Source of the DNA: CAZGXI01 sp964529715
GTDB lineage: Bacteria; Chloroflexota; Anaerolineae; Aggregatilineales; Ch27
Assembly (NCBI GenBank): GCA_964529715.1
Contig: CAZGXI010000005.1
Coordinates: forward strand, 1-64,000
Direction: 5' to 3'
Length of the DNA: 64,000 bases
Below are positions 44,243 through 53,701 of the stretch, in pieces. Both the position numbers and the translations under genes were made by a program. Position 1 is the first letter of the stretch; every line of letters starts with the position of its first letter. Below the pieces are notes generated by a model that was given only the letters and a program-made list of their open reading frames with translations, did no database searches and was not told the DNA's origin.

Positions 44243-45487
44243 GTGGTGTCTGCTAACAAGGGAGTGGTTGTGCTCGGCATGATGTCGGGCACGTCGGTGG
44301 ATGCAATTGACACGGCGCTGGTCCGCTTCGACGAGGTTGATGCACAGACGCTGCAAATGGCCGTCCTGGCGGTGGGGGAGTACGCCATGCCATCGGATGT
44401 GCGTCGGCGCGTGATCGCGTTGTTGCCGCCGGGCAGAGGCAGCGTCCGCGCAGTGTGTGATCTGAATTTCCAGGTTGGCGAGGCGTTTGCAACGGCGGCG
44501 CTGACAGCTATCGAACGCGCCGGATTGCAGGTGAGCGATGTGGACCTGATCGCGTCGCACGGACAGACCGTCTACCATCTCGTTGAGGGCCGACGGGCGC
44601 TCTCCACGCTACAAATCGGCCAGCCGGCGGTGATTGCCGAGCGGACCGGCATCACGACGGCGGCGGATTTTCGTCCCCGTGACGTTGCTGCCGGGGGACA
44701 GGGCGCGCCGCTGGTCAGCTATCTGGACGCGCTGTTTTTTGCCGATCCAGATCACACGGTTGCCGTGCAGAACATTGGCGGCATCGGCAATGCGACGATT
44801 TTACCGCATGGGAAAGGCATGGATGGTGCGTTCGCCTTCGATACCGGTCCCGGCAATGGTCTGATTGACGCTGCTGTAATGCGTTTTTCCGGTGGACGCA
44901 TGAGCTACGATGTCGATGGCGCGTGGGCTGCGCAAGGGCAGGTGCACGAGGGCCTGTTGAACGAACTGCTGGCCCATCCCTATTACAGCCTGCTGCCACC
45001 CAAATCCACCGGCAAGGAAGTGTTCGGTCCGGCCTACGTTGACGCTGTGCTCGCACGGGCGCGGGTGCTGGCGTTGCCGGAGCAGGATGTGCTGGCGACC
45101 TTGACTGCGCTGACAGCACGCTCGATTGCGGCGGCTTACCGGGATTTCGGCGGCGGCGTGGAGCGGGTCGTCTTGGGCGGTGGGGGCGCGCGCAACCCGA
45201 CCTTGTTGCGGATGTTGGCCGAGGCGCTGCCAGGGGTGGTTTTCAGTCGGACAACGGATATGGGCATCCCTTCTGATGCCAAAGAGGCGGTCGCTTTTGC
45301 GCTGCTTGGCTACCAGTTGGCGCACCATCGACCTAATACTTTGCCGGGTTGTACGGGGGCATCTCATGCCGTTTCGATGGGCTGTCTGGTTCCGGGAGAC
45401 AATTTCATGGCGCTGATGGCTGTCTGTCTGGCGCACGGCGCACAACCGACGACGCGGTTGCGACTTGACGGCGGCGGCAAAGCGTGA
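44243..45487 (+). CDS. anmK: Anhydro-N-acetylmuramic acid kinase
   Basis: Phosphorylates and opens 1,6-anhydroMurNAc during cell-wall recycling. GMMSGTSVDAID near the N-terminus, QNIGGIGNAT, FDTGPGNGLID and VLGGGGARNPTL are hallmark motifs. Length 414, with a longer C-terminal tail after residue 375. It starts at GTG (44243 or 44246) behind AGGAG. It lies directly upstream of the LacI-type regulator; whether its product feeds the sugar operon is unclear. Confidence 0.94.
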   Translation: MVSANKGVVVLGMMSGTSVDAIDTALVRFDEVDAQTLQMAVLAVGEYAMPSDVRRRVIALLPPGRGSVRAVCDLNFQVGEAFATAALTAIERAGLQVSDVDLIASHGQTVYHLVEGRRALSTLQIGQPAVIAERTGITTAADFRPRDVAAGGQGAPLVSYLDALFFADPDHTVAVQNIGGIGNATILPHGKGMDGAFAFDTGPGNGLIDAAVMRFSGGRMSYDVDGAWAAQGQVHEGLLNELLAHPYYSLLPPKSTGKEVFGPAYVDAVLARARVLALPEQDVLATLTALTARSIAAAYRDFGGGVERVVLGGGGARNPTLLRMLAEALPGVVFSRTTDMGIPSDAKEAVAFALLGYQLAHHRPNTLPGCTGASHAVSMGCLVPGDNFMALMAVCLAHGAQPTTRLRLDGGGKA

Positions 45488-45501
45488 TACGGTGAAAAAA
45501 C

Positions 45502-45519
45502 GATTGCGCAATCGATTGC
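45502..45519. promoter_or_regulatory. Overlapping palindromic operators for the LacI-type regulator
   Basis: Two perfect 12-base palindromes overlap: GATTGCGCAATC (45502-45513) and GCAATCGATTGC (45508-45519), both with the central CG typical of LacI-family sites. They lie 58 bases before the regulator start, which implies autoregulation of the operon. Confidence 0.7.
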
Positions 45520-45576
45520 TCGCCGAACAGGTTCAATCGACTGTTGAAATCGATGAGGGAATGTGAGAGCGTTGCC

Positions 45577-46596
45577 ATGCCAACTATGCGTCAGGTGGCC
45601 GAAATGGCCCAGGTATCGACTTCGACCGTTTCGCACGTGATCAACCAGACCCGTCAGGTCAATCCCGACACGCGCGAGCGCGTTTTGCGGGCGATGGAGC
45701 AGCTCAATTACCGCCCAAACCGGCTGGCCCGCAGTCTGCGGCGCAGCCAGACGCATACGTTGGGCGTGCTGCTGCCGAACAGTGCCAATCCCTTCTTTGC
45801 AGAAGTGTTGCTGGGCATCGAAGCGGCTTGTTTCGACTTCGGTTACAACGTCATTCTGGGCAATGCCAACGATGATCCTCAGCGAGAGTTGTTCTACCTG
45901 GATGTGCTGCTGTCTAAGCAGGTTGATGGGGTCTTGCTGGTATCGACCGGGGCTTACAAAGAGGCGGTGGAACTGCTTGCCCGCCATAATGCGCCAGTTG
46001 TGATGGTGGACCGTTCACCCGGCGCGCTAACCGTCCCCTTCCTGCTGGATATTGTTTTCACAGACAATGAGCGAGGTGGGGCGCTGGCGGCGGAATATTT
46101 GTTGCGATTGGGACACCGTCGGATCGGCTGTATCGCTGGGCCGTCCCTGTTGACCCCAAGTGCCGAACGGCTGACCGGCTACCGGCGCGCGCTGGAACGC
46201 GCCGGATTGGGCGTAGACGATTCCTTGATTGTCAACGGCGATTTTCAGCACGAAAGCGGCTACCGGGCCTGTCGGCAGTTGTTGGCCCTGGCCCGACGTC
46301 CAACAGCGGTTTTTGTTTGCAATGACCTGATGGCCGTTGGGGCGCTGTGCGCCATTCATGAAGCCGGGCTGCACGTCCCGGCAGACATCTCTGTGATTGG
46401 GTTCGACAATATTCCGCTTTCGGCTTACACCGTGCCACGCCTGACGACCATCGCCCAGCCTGCCCAGGAACTTGGGCGGATGGCCGTCAATAAATTAATG
46501 GGGCGCCTGCAAAATCGCGCCGCGCCGACCAGCCACGAACGGCTGCCGGTAATGCTCGTCGAGCGCGATTCCTGCGGGCCTGTAGCAGGGGGATGA
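45577..46596 (+). CDS. LacI-family transcriptional regulator
   Basis: A 339-residue sugar-responsive repressor. The HTH is at residues 4-25 (MRQVAEMAQVSTSTVSHVIN) with the minor-groove hinge helix RPNRLARSLR. The periplasmic-binding-like effector domain follows with TLGVLLPNSANPFF, IGFDNIPLSAY and LTTIAQPAQELGR. The ATG at 45577 gives the normal LacI N-terminus. It starts the rbsD-permease-ATPase-permease operon; effector probably ribose or another sugar. Confidence 0.92.
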   Translation: MPTMRQVAEMAQVSTSTVSHVINQTRQVNPDTRERVLRAMEQLNYRPNRLARSLRRSQTHTLGVLLPNSANPFFAEVLLGIEAACFDFGYNVILGNANDDPQRELFYLDVLLSKQVDGVLLVSTGAYKEAVELLARHNAPVVMVDRSPGALTVPFLLDIVFTDNERGGALAAEYLLRLGHRRIGCIAGPSLLTPSAERLTGYRRALERAGLGVDDSLIVNGDFQHESGYRACRQLLALARRPTAVFVCNDLMAVGALCAIHEAGLHVPADISVIGFDNIPLSAYTVPRLTTIAQPAQELGRMAVNKLMGRLQNRAAPTSHERLPVMLVERDSCGPVAGG

Positions 46597-46599
46597 CAG

Positions 46600-46995
46600 G
46601 TGAAAAAGACTGGGCTGCTGAATCAGCCGCTGTCGGCGGTCATTGCCGGGTTGGGCCATCTGGACACGCTGGTCATTGCGGACGCTGGCTTGCCTATTCC
46701 ACCGGAGGTCCAACGGATCGATCTGGCCGTCCGCGCCGGGCTGCCGCCATTTTTAGATGTGGTGCAGGCCGTGCTCGATGAAGTAGAGGTGCAAGGCGCG
46801 ATCATTGCCGAGGAGATGGCCGTGCGCAGCCCAGAGGTGCACGCGGCGCTCCTGGAGCTGCTGGGGGACATTCCGGTGGAGGTGATGTCCCACGTCCAAT
46901 TCAAAGAACAAACCCACGAAGCGCGCGCGGTTGTGCGCACTGGGGAGTTCACCCCTTACGCCAACGTGATTCTGATCGCCGGAGTGGTGTTTTGA
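46600..46995 (+). CDS. rbsD: D-ribose pyranase (RbsD/FucU family)
   Basis: Interconverts sugar ring/anomer forms. GLGHLDTLVIADAGLPIP (catalytic His20) and the C-terminal RTGEFTPYANVILIAGVVF are typical of RbsD. Length 131. GTG start 4 bases after the lacI stop, with GGGGGA upstream. It supports a ribose-like substrate for the operon, although FucU-like specificity cannot be excluded. Confidence 0.92.
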   Translation: MKKTGLLNQPLSAVIAGLGHLDTLVIADAGLPIPPEVQRIDLAVRAGLPPFLDVVQAVLDEVEVQGAIIAEEMAVRSPEVHAALLELLGDIPVEVMSHVQFKEQTHEARAVVRTGEFTPYANVILIAGVVF

Positions 46996-47951
46996 TGACC
47001 ACAGCAACCACAGCCGGAGAACGGGGCTTCGAGTGGCGGCCCTTTTTCCAGCGATACGGGCTGCTGCTCTCGTTTGGCCTGTTGTGTCTGTTTCTGACGC
47101 TGGCCTCAGATCGTTTCTTGACCGGCGACAACCTGCTCAACATCCTACGCCAGTCGGCCATCAACGGGATCATCTCGGTTGGGATGATGATGGTCATTCT
47201 GACACGCGGCATCGACCTATCGGTGGGTTCGGTGCTGGCGCTGGCGACAGTGGTGGCTGCCGACGGTCTGCGCCGGGGATGGGCGCCGCTGCCCGCGCTG
47301 GCGCTATGCCTTGCAATTGGGGGCGTGTTGGGGTTGCTCAACGGCCTGCTGGTGAGCCGGGTGCGCATTCCCCCATTTATTGCCACACTCGGCATGATGA
47401 CCCTGGCGCGCGGCCTGGCGCTGTCGTTTACCGAGGGCCAGCCGATCACCGGGCTGGGCGAAGGATTCCGCCAGATTGGGACGGGCTACCTGGGGCCGAT
47501 CCCGATGCCGATCATCGTCGCCGGACTGGTCTTCCTGGGCGGTTATGTGTTGTTCAACCATACGACGCTGGGACGCTATATCTTTGCTTTAGGCGACAAT
47601 GAGCGCACGGCTTTTCTGACCGGTCTGCCGGTCAAACGTATTGCGGTGTTCGTCTATGCGGCGTCGGGGGCGCTGGCGGCGCTGGCCGGGACGATCCTGA
47701 TCGCCCGGCTCAACTCTGCCCAGCCATCTGCCGGTGAAGGCTTTGAGTTCGACGCCATCGCGGCGGTCGTGGTCGGCGGCACGAGCTTCGAGGGCGGCGA
47801 GGGCACACTGCTGGGCACACTGATCGGCGTGCTGATCATCGCCGTGTTGAACAACGGCCTCAACCTGCTTGATGTGCCTTCGTTTTACCAGAGCGTGGTC
47901 AAGGGCGCAGTGATCGCGCTGGCGCTGCTGTTGCATCGCGCCATTCGCTGA
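46995..47951 (+). CDS. rbsC: Ribose-type ABC transporter permease 1
   Basis: A 318-residue polytopic importer subunit of the RbsC/CUT2 class. GIDLSVGSVLAL, FIATLGMMTLARG, ALGDNERTAFLTG and VVVGGTSFEGGEGT are conserved. The ATG overlaps the rbsD stop (TGATG). One of two different permeases in the operon. Confidence 0.92.
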   Translation: MTTATTAGERGFEWRPFFQRYGLLLSFGLLCLFLTLASDRFLTGDNLLNILRQSAINGIISVGMMMVILTRGIDLSVGSVLALATVVAADGLRRGWAPLPALALCLAIGGVLGLLNGLLVSRVRIPPFIATLGMMTLARGLALSFTEGQPITGLGEGFRQIGTGYLGPIPMPIIVAGLVFLGGYVLFNHTTLGRYIFALGDNERTAFLTGLPVKRIAVFVYAASGALAALAGTILIARLNSAQPSAGEGFEFDAIAAVVVGGTSFEGGEGTLLGTLIGVLIIAVLNNGLNLLDVPSFYQSVVKGAVIALALLLHRAIR

Positions 47952-47970
47952 GCTGCCGGGAGCACGGGCC

Positions 47971-49491
47971 ATGTCTACGCAGCTTTTACTGCACATGAGG
48001 CATATCTCCAAGTCGTTCCCTGGCGTTCAGGCGTTGAGCGATGTGGAACTGACCGTCGAGCGTGGAGAAATCCTGGCGCTGGTGGGGGAGAACGGGGCCG
48101 GCAAAAGTACGCTGATGCGTATCCTCAATGGCGTTTTTGCCCCGGACGCCGGGCAAATCCTGTGGAACGGCCAGCCGGTCACGCTCCACTCACCCCACGA
48201 TGCGCAGAGGCTTGGCATCAGCATGATCCACCAGGAACTTGCCCTTATTCCCTACCTGGATGTGGGCAAGAACATCTACCTGGGCCGCGAGCCGAGGGGC
48301 AGCCTGCCGGGTACCGTCAACTGGGCGAAACTGTACGAGCAGGCCCGGCAGCAGCTAGACCGCCTCGGCCTGGACCTTGATCCGCGCAGACAGGTGCGTT
48401 TTCTGCCGCTGGCGCAGCAGCAGATGGTCGAGGTCGCCAAGGCGCTGTCATTGGACGCGCGCCTGATTGTGATGGACGAACCGACCTCCTCGCTGACCGA
48501 ACGTGAAGTCGAAACCCTGTTCCAGCAGATGCGCGTGCTGCGGGCGCAGGGGGTGTCTGTGATTTATATCTCCCACCGGCTCGAAGAAGTGTTTGCTATT
48601 GCCGACCGTGTGGCGGTCTTGCGCGATGGCAGCCTGGTGGGGTGTAGGCCCGTTGCCGACCTGACGCCGGAGCAGGTCATTCGCATGATGGTCGGACGGG
48701 AACTGAGCCAGGTGTATGAGAAGGGTGGCGAGGCCTCGGTAGGGGATGTGGTGTTGGCAGTAGAGCATCTTTCGCGTGAGGGTGCCATTCAGGATGTGAC
48801 CTTTCGGCTGCACGCGGGCGAAATTCTGGGGGTAGCAGGGCTGGTCGGCGCCGGGCGAACCGAACTGGCCGAGACGCTCTTCGGTGTGCATCCAGCTACG
48901 TCTGGCACGATTCGCCTGAATGGGCAAGAAGTCACGATCCAACGGCCTGCCCAGGCTATCCGTAACGGCATCGCCCTCGTGCCGGAAGATCGCAAGGCGG
49001 CGGGGTTGTTCCTGCGCATGAATGTGGCGACGAATATCGTCATGGCCCTGTTGGGGCGGCTGGCCCAGTGGGGCATTATCCCCTGGGCGCGGGTAGAACA
49101 GATCGCCAGGGACTTTGTCGAACGGCTCGACATCCGCACGCCCTCGCTTCAGCAGCGCGTGCGCAACCTCAGTGGCGGCAACCAGCAGAAAGTCGTTATC
49201 GCCCGCTGGTTGACCCTGGAGCCGAAAGTGCTGATTCTAGATGAACCGACGCGCGGTATTGACGTGGGCGCGAAGGCTGAGATTTATCGCCTGATGCATC
49301 AGCTTGCCGGTCGCGGTGTGGGGATTCTGATGATCTCTTCTGAACTGCCGGAAATCCTGGGCGTTAGCGACCGGGTGCTGGTGATGCGCGAGGGGCGGCT
49401 GGTGGGCGAATTTGACCCGCGTACCGCTACACAGGATGACTTGATGAGCGCCGCGACGGGCAGCGGGGATTCTAGGAGGAACGGGCAATGA
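47971..49491 (+). CDS. rbsA: Ribose-type ABC transporter ATP-binding protein (double NBD)
   Basis: A 506-residue fused double ATPase of the CUT2 class. The first NBD has Walker A GENGAGKST, PLAQQQMVEVAKAL and Walker B LIVMDEPTSSLT. The second NBD has the degenerate GLVGAGRTE, signature LSGGNQQKVVIARWL and LILDEPTRGIDVG, the usual asymmetry of RbsA/MglA. It starts 19 bases after the first permease and overlaps the second by 4. Confidence 0.95.
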   Translation: MSTQLLLHMRHISKSFPGVQALSDVELTVERGEILALVGENGAGKSTLMRILNGVFAPDAGQILWNGQPVTLHSPHDAQRLGISMIHQELALIPYLDVGKNIYLGREPRGSLPGTVNWAKLYEQARQQLDRLGLDLDPRRQVRFLPLAQQQMVEVAKALSLDARLIVMDEPTSSLTEREVETLFQQMRVLRAQGVSVIYISHRLEEVFAIADRVAVLRDGSLVGCRPVADLTPEQVIRMMVGRELSQVYEKGGEASVGDVVLAVEHLSREGAIQDVTFRLHAGEILGVAGLVGAGRTELAETLFGVHPATSGTIRLNGQEVTIQRPAQAIRNGIALVPEDRKAAGLFLRMNVATNIVMALLGRLAQWGIIPWARVEQIARDFVERLDIRTPSLQQRVRNLSGGNQQKVVIARWLTLEPKVLILDEPTRGIDVGAKAEIYRLMHQLAGRGVGILMISSELPEILGVSDRVLVMREGRLVGEFDPRTATQDDLMSAATGSGDSRRNGQ

Positions 49492-50447
49492 CGGCGGCAC
49501 GGCGAAATGCGCTGGCAACGGGCCTGCGGCGCGGCACGGTGATCCTGGTTCTGCTGGCGCTGGCGATCTTTTTCAGCCTGACATCGGACCGTTTTCTGCA
49601 AGGGCGGAATCTGGTCAACATTGCCGTGCAGAATGCGCACGTGATCATCGTGGCCGTCGGTATGACGATGGTGATGCTGATGGGTGGCATCGACCTGTCG
49701 GTGGGATCGGTGGCTGCGCTGACCGGGGCGGTCTCTGCTGGGTTGATCGCACGGGACGGCTGGGCCGTCGGTGCGGCAATGGCTGCCGGGCTGGCCCTGG
49801 GGTTCATCGCCGGGCTGACTAACGGCGTGCTAATTGTTTACGGCAAGCTGCCTCCCTTCGTGGCGACGTTGGCGATGCTCGGCGTGGCGCGCGGTTTCAC
49901 GCTCGTCTATACCGAAGGCCGACCGATCTCCGGCATGGGCGACGCCTATACCTTTTGGAGTCGAGGAGAGATCGGCCCGATCCCGGCGCCGCTGGTAGTA
50001 TGGGGGATCGTCGTCATGCTGGCCTGGTTGTTGCTGACCCGTACCCGCTTCGGCCTGCACATATACGCCATCGGTGGCAACGAGGAGACGGCGCGGTTGG
50101 CGGGTGTGCCCGTGAACCGCGTCAAGCTATTGACCTTCGGCCTCAGTGGGTTCCTGGCGGCGCTGGCAGGCATCTTGTTGACGGCGCGGGTTTTCTCTGC
50201 GCAGCCACAGGCGGGTGCCGGCCTGGAACTCGATGCTATTGCTGCGTCGGTGCTGGGCGGTGTGAGTCTGTTCGGGGGGGTGGGGGGCATTCCTGGTACG
50301 GCAATCGGGGCGCTGTTGGTGGGTACGCTGGGCAACGGCATGAATCTGCTGCGTGTGGCTTCCTACCCGCAGCAGGTGATCCAGGGCGCGGTGCTGATAT
50401 TGGCCGTTGCCATTGATATGTACGCCAAACGCCTGGAGCGAGAATAA
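49488..50447 (+). CDS. rbsC: Ribose-type ABC transporter permease 2
   Basis: Second CUT2 permease, 319 residues, with GIDLSVGSVAALTG, LPPFVATLAMLGVARGFT, AIGGNEETARLAGV and ASVLGGVSLFGG. It is clearly diverged from the first permease, so the channel may be a heterodimer. It starts with ATGA overlap and a strong AGGAGG. No periplasmic binding protein or sugar kinase gene completes the operon. Confidence 0.92.
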   Translation: MTAARRNALATGLRRGTVILVLLALAIFFSLTSDRFLQGRNLVNIAVQNAHVIIVAVGMTMVMLMGGIDLSVGSVAALTGAVSAGLIARDGWAVGAAMAAGLALGFIAGLTNGVLIVYGKLPPFVATLAMLGVARGFTLVYTEGRPISGMGDAYTFWSRGEIGPIPAPLVVWGIVVMLAWLLLTRTRFGLHIYAIGGNEETARLAGVPVNRVKLLTFGLSGFLAALAGILLTARVFSAQPQAGAGLELDAIAASVLGGVSLFGGVGGIPGTAIGALLVGTLGNGMNLLRVASYPQQVIQGAVLILAVAIDMYAKRLERE

Positions 50448-50462
50448 ACCGTTCGTGCGTGG

Positions 50463-50513
50463 GGGGCGCAGGGCGCAAACTTTTGAAGCCTGCCTGTATG
50501 CGCGCTGCGCCCC
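50463..50513. terminator. Large hairpin between convergent rbsC and L,D-transpeptidase genes
   Basis: GGGGCGCAG (50463-50471) pairs with CTGCGCCCC (50505-50513), continued by GCGCA/TGCGC inside after one mismatch. The position suggests a shared terminator, though T-runs are weak on both sides. Confidence 0.5.
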
Positions 50514-50529
50514 TGGTAGAAGATGTGTT

Positions 50530-51690
50530 TTACAGGATTATACGGACCGACGTGCCTATCTCAGCCCAGTTGAAAAACCACTCAGCTTCGGACGTGGGTA
50601 GGTTCACACAGCCATGACTCATCGGCTGACCGAAGTTGCTATGCCAGTAGGTCCCATGCAGCGAATAGCCCTGATAGAAGTACATCACCCAGGGCACACC
50701 GGGCAAATAGTACCCCGGCCCAGACATCGTTTGCGAGGTCAGCTTCCAATAAATATTGTAATCCCCCAGCACTGTCGGTGTGTTCGGCAGCCCGGTTGAA
50801 GCCAGCGTGGTGTGAATCAACTGACCGTTTTCAAAGGCATACACCCGCTGCTCGCTCAGGTCCACGATGATCTGCCTGCCGTTGGTGATGGTCGGCGTCG
50901 GACCTGAAGGTTGGCCCATTGTCGGTTCCATGTACGTCTGTGAAGTGCCGCTGTTGCCGCCCACCGGGATAATCAATGATTGGCCTGGATAGATGCGGTT
51001 CGGGTCGGTGATATTGTTGGCGCGGGCGATCACCGGCCAGGAGAGGCCATAGCGCCGCCCGATGCCGGATAGACTTTCGCCGCGCTGGACGATGTGCGTC
51101 TGGGGCAAGGAGGCGTTAGGCGCTGCCGTCACCGAAGGGTCGGTTGTGATGGGGGGCGCTTCCGGCGCGGCAGGTTCGGGGGCCGGGGCTGCCACTTCGG
51201 GTGCAGGGATGGCGGGGGCCGTCGCGGCGGTATTTGGCGCGGATGTGCCAGGGATGCTTAACTGCTGTCCTACCAGGATGCGGTTGGGGTTGCTGATGCC
51301 GTTGGCCGAGGCAAGCTCTTGCCAGTTCACACCATAGCGCCGGGCGATGGAGGCCAGCGTTTCGCCGCGCTGCACGATGTGATAGACCGGTGCACTCACG
51401 ACCGTTGTGGAAACCTCCGGAGCAGACTCAGGAATAGGGGCAGGGGTGTCGCCGGGAATAGGCAGCGCCAACACCTGTCCCACATAAATCTGGTTCGGGT
51501 TGGCGATGCCGTTGGCCTGCACCAGCGCATCCACCGACAGGCCATAGCGCAGTGCGATACGGAACAGGGTTTCGCCGGGCTGGACGACGTGCGCATTTCC
51601 TTGTGCGACGGCGGGCGTGCTTGCCGCCGCGATGATGGCAACAATCAGGGCAATCCATTGAAAGAGACGGAGCAGTGTTCTAGGGGGCAT
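50530..51690 (-). CDS. LysM-repeat L,D-transpeptidase
   Basis: Secreted peptidoglycan cross-linking enzyme of 386 residues. The signal peptide (about 1-30) is followed by three LysM modules (HVVQPGETLFRIALRYGLS, YHIVQRGETLASIARRYGV, THIVQRGESLSGIGRRYGL) separated by Pro/Ala linkers. A C-terminal YkuD domain follows with LHGTYWHSNFG and the catalytic Cys361 in MSHGCVNLP. The ATG at 51690 gives the intact signal peptide. A minus-strand ATTATAG upstream may be its -10. Confidence 0.93.
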   Translation of the reverse strand: MPPRTLLRLFQWIALIVAIIAAASTPAVAQGNAHVVQPGETLFRIALRYGLSVDALVQANGIANPNQIYVGQVLALPIPGDTPAPIPESAPEVSTTVVSAPVYHIVQRGETLASIARRYGVNWQELASANGISNPNRILVGQQLSIPGTSAPNTAATAPAIPAPEVAAPAPEPAAPEAPPITTDPSVTAAPNASLPQTHIVQRGESLSGIGRRYGLSWPVIARANNITDPNRIYPGQSLIIPVGGNSGTSQTYMEPTMGQPSGPTPTITNGRQIIVDLSEQRVYAFENGQLIHTTLASTGLPNTPTVLGDYNIYWKLTSQTMSGPGYYLPGVPWVMYFYQGYSLHGTYWHSNFGQPMSHGCVNLPTSEAEWFFNWAEIGTSVRIIL

Positions 51691-51790
51691 GGATGTTCTC
51701 TCTCTATAATCAAGGCACCAGATCACAGTACATTATATAACGATACGTTACAACTGACTGGATAACATGTCAATTGGAATACGGTTTGCT

Positions 51791-51819
51791 TTACGGGCGT
51801 GTAGGCGCGGGGGTATAAT
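51791..51819 (+). promoter_or_regulatory. Promoter of the ABC exporter genes
   Basis: A perfect TATAAT (51814-51819) lies 17 bases after a weak TTACGG (51791-51796). The ~65-base leader ends in AGGAG before the ATG at 51890. Confidence 0.5.
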
Positions 51820-51889
51820 CACTCCCCTGTTGCAATGATATATGCATGAATCAACATAGTCCTGTAATGCGTCGATTAGGAGCGTGTTT

Positions 51890-53683
51890 ATGAGAATTCT
51901 ACGGCGTTTGCTGAGTTATATCCGACCGTACCTGTGGGCGGTGGCTGTAGCCTATCTCGGCCTGATGGGCACCTCGATCTTATCAATTATCGTCCCGCGC
52001 ATCCTCGAAAGTGTGGTGGATTCGGGCATTGAGTCAGGTGATGCCAACTTTATGCTTCAGGCGGGCCTGTTGGTGGCCGGGTTGGGTCTGCTGCGCGGTG
52101 TGACCGGGTTTCTCTCGCGCTACTTTAGTGAGTGGCTCGCCAACAAGGCTGCCTATGACCTGCGCAACCGGGTCTATGATCATGTGCTGCACCTGTCGTT
52201 CGGCTATCACGACACGGCGCAGACGGGCCAGTTGATTACGCGCGCGATCAGCGACGTGGAGGAAATTCGCAACTACCTGGCTTACGGCCTGGTGGATGGG
52301 CTGAACGTGCTGTTTCTGGGAGTCGGCGTCGCCCTGATGATGTTCTCTGCCAATGCGACGCTGGCCCTGTTCAGTTTGCTGCCACTGATTCCGCTGGCGC
52401 TGGTGGCGATTCACTTCGGCAGGCTGATGCGAACCCGCTCTCGTCGGGTAATGGACGCCCTTTCGACATTGGGCGAAATCTTGCAGGAAAACCTGCTCGG
52501 TGTCCAGGTGGTGCGCGCCTTTGCCCGCGAGGATCACGAGATCGAGCGGTTCGGCAAGGCCAACCGCGATAAATATCAGAAGCGTCTTCAACTGATCCGC
52601 ACATGGACGACCTACCTGCCAGGCATGAACATCATCACCGGGCTGAGCACAGTAGTGGCCCTGTGGGTGGGCGCGCTACTGATGGCGGGCGATCCTTCTA
52701 GTGGCGTGACGGTGGGGACGGTGGTGGCTTTTAACGCTTACGTGCTTATGTTGGGACGCCCGCTTCAGTTTCTCGGCTTTGTGGTGATGTTGACTACCCA
52801 GGCCATTGCCAGCGGCGAACGGGTCTTTGAGGTGCTGGATACGCCCATTGAAATCACGAACCGAGAGAGGGCTTTGCCTACGCCGCCGTTGCGTGGGGAG
52901 GTGCGGTTTTGCAACGTCAGCTTTCGCTACCGTGACGTAGGCGTGCCGGTGTTGAAAAACATCGACTTGGAGGCGCGTCCCGGTCAGATTATTGCCCTGC
53001 TCGGTGCGACCGGGTCTGGCAAATCGACGCTGGTCAACCTGATCCCGCGTTTCTACGATGTGAGTGAGGGACAGGTGCTCATCGACGGCCACGACGTGCG
53101 CGACCTGGACCTGGCTTCGCTGCGACGGCAGATCGGCGTGGTGCTTCAGGAGTCACTGCTGTTTTCTGCTACCATTCGAGAAAACATTGCCTTTGGACGA
53201 CCTGACGCCAGCGACGACGAAATCTTCGCAGCGGCGAAGGCGGCTAACGCACATGACTTCATCTGTGAATTTCCTGATGGCTACGCGACGTTGGTCGGGG
53301 AACGCGGCGTGACGCTCTCCGGCGGGCAGCGACAGCGCCTCGCTATCGCCCGTGCCCTGGTGATGGACCCCCGTATTCTGATTCTGGACGACTCGACCAG
53401 CAGCGTCGATACGCAGACCGAATATCTGATCCAGGAGGCGCTCGCCAAGCTGATGATAGGCCGGACGACCTTCGTGATTGCTCAACGCCTCACTACCGTG
53501 CAGCGCGCCGATCAAATTCTGGTGATGGACGATGGGCGGATCGTCGAGCGCGGGACGCATCAGGCCCTTCTGGCCCAGGGCGGCATCTACCGTGACATCT
53601 ACCACCTGCAACTAGAAGACCAGGAACGGCTGCGCCATCAACTGCTGGCGTTAGGCGGCCTCTATGAAGCGGCAGCCCGTTAG
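51890..53683 (+). CDS. Heterodimeric ABC exporter subunit A (degenerate Walker B)
   Basis: A 597-residue half-transporter: six TM helices (about 1-320) plus NBD. Walker A GATGSGKST, Q-loop GVVLQESLLF and signature LSGGQRQRLAIARAL are normal. Walker B reads ILILDDSTSSVD, with Asp in place of the catalytic Glu. This is the pattern of the degenerate subunit in TM287/288- and BmrCD-type heterodimers. The substrate is unknown; multidrug or lipid export is usual for the class. The partner gene follows 18 bases later. Confidence 0.92.
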   Translation: MRILRRLLSYIRPYLWAVAVAYLGLMGTSILSIIVPRILESVVDSGIESGDANFMLQAGLLVAGLGLLRGVTGFLSRYFSEWLANKAAYDLRNRVYDHVLHLSFGYHDTAQTGQLITRAISDVEEIRNYLAYGLVDGLNVLFLGVGVALMMFSANATLALFSLLPLIPLALVAIHFGRLMRTRSRRVMDALSTLGEILQENLLGVQVVRAFAREDHEIERFGKANRDKYQKRLQLIRTWTTYLPGMNIITGLSTVVALWVGALLMAGDPSSGVTVGTVVAFNAYVLMLGRPLQFLGFVVMLTTQAIASGERVFEVLDTPIEITNRERALPTPPLRGEVRFCNVSFRYRDVGVPVLKNIDLEARPGQIIALLGATGSGKSTLVNLIPRFYDVSEGQVLIDGHDVRDLDLASLRRQIGVVLQESLLFSATIRENIAFGRPDASDDEIFAAAKAANAHDFICEFPDGYATLVGERGVTLSGGQRQRLAIARALVMDPRILILDDSTSSVDTQTEYLIQEALAKLMIGRTTFVIAQRLTTVQRADQILVMDDGRIVERGTHQALLAQGGIYRDIYHLQLEDQERLRHQLLALGGLYEAAAR

Positions 53684-53701
53684 GGGAAAGGAGTTTATCC
53701 G

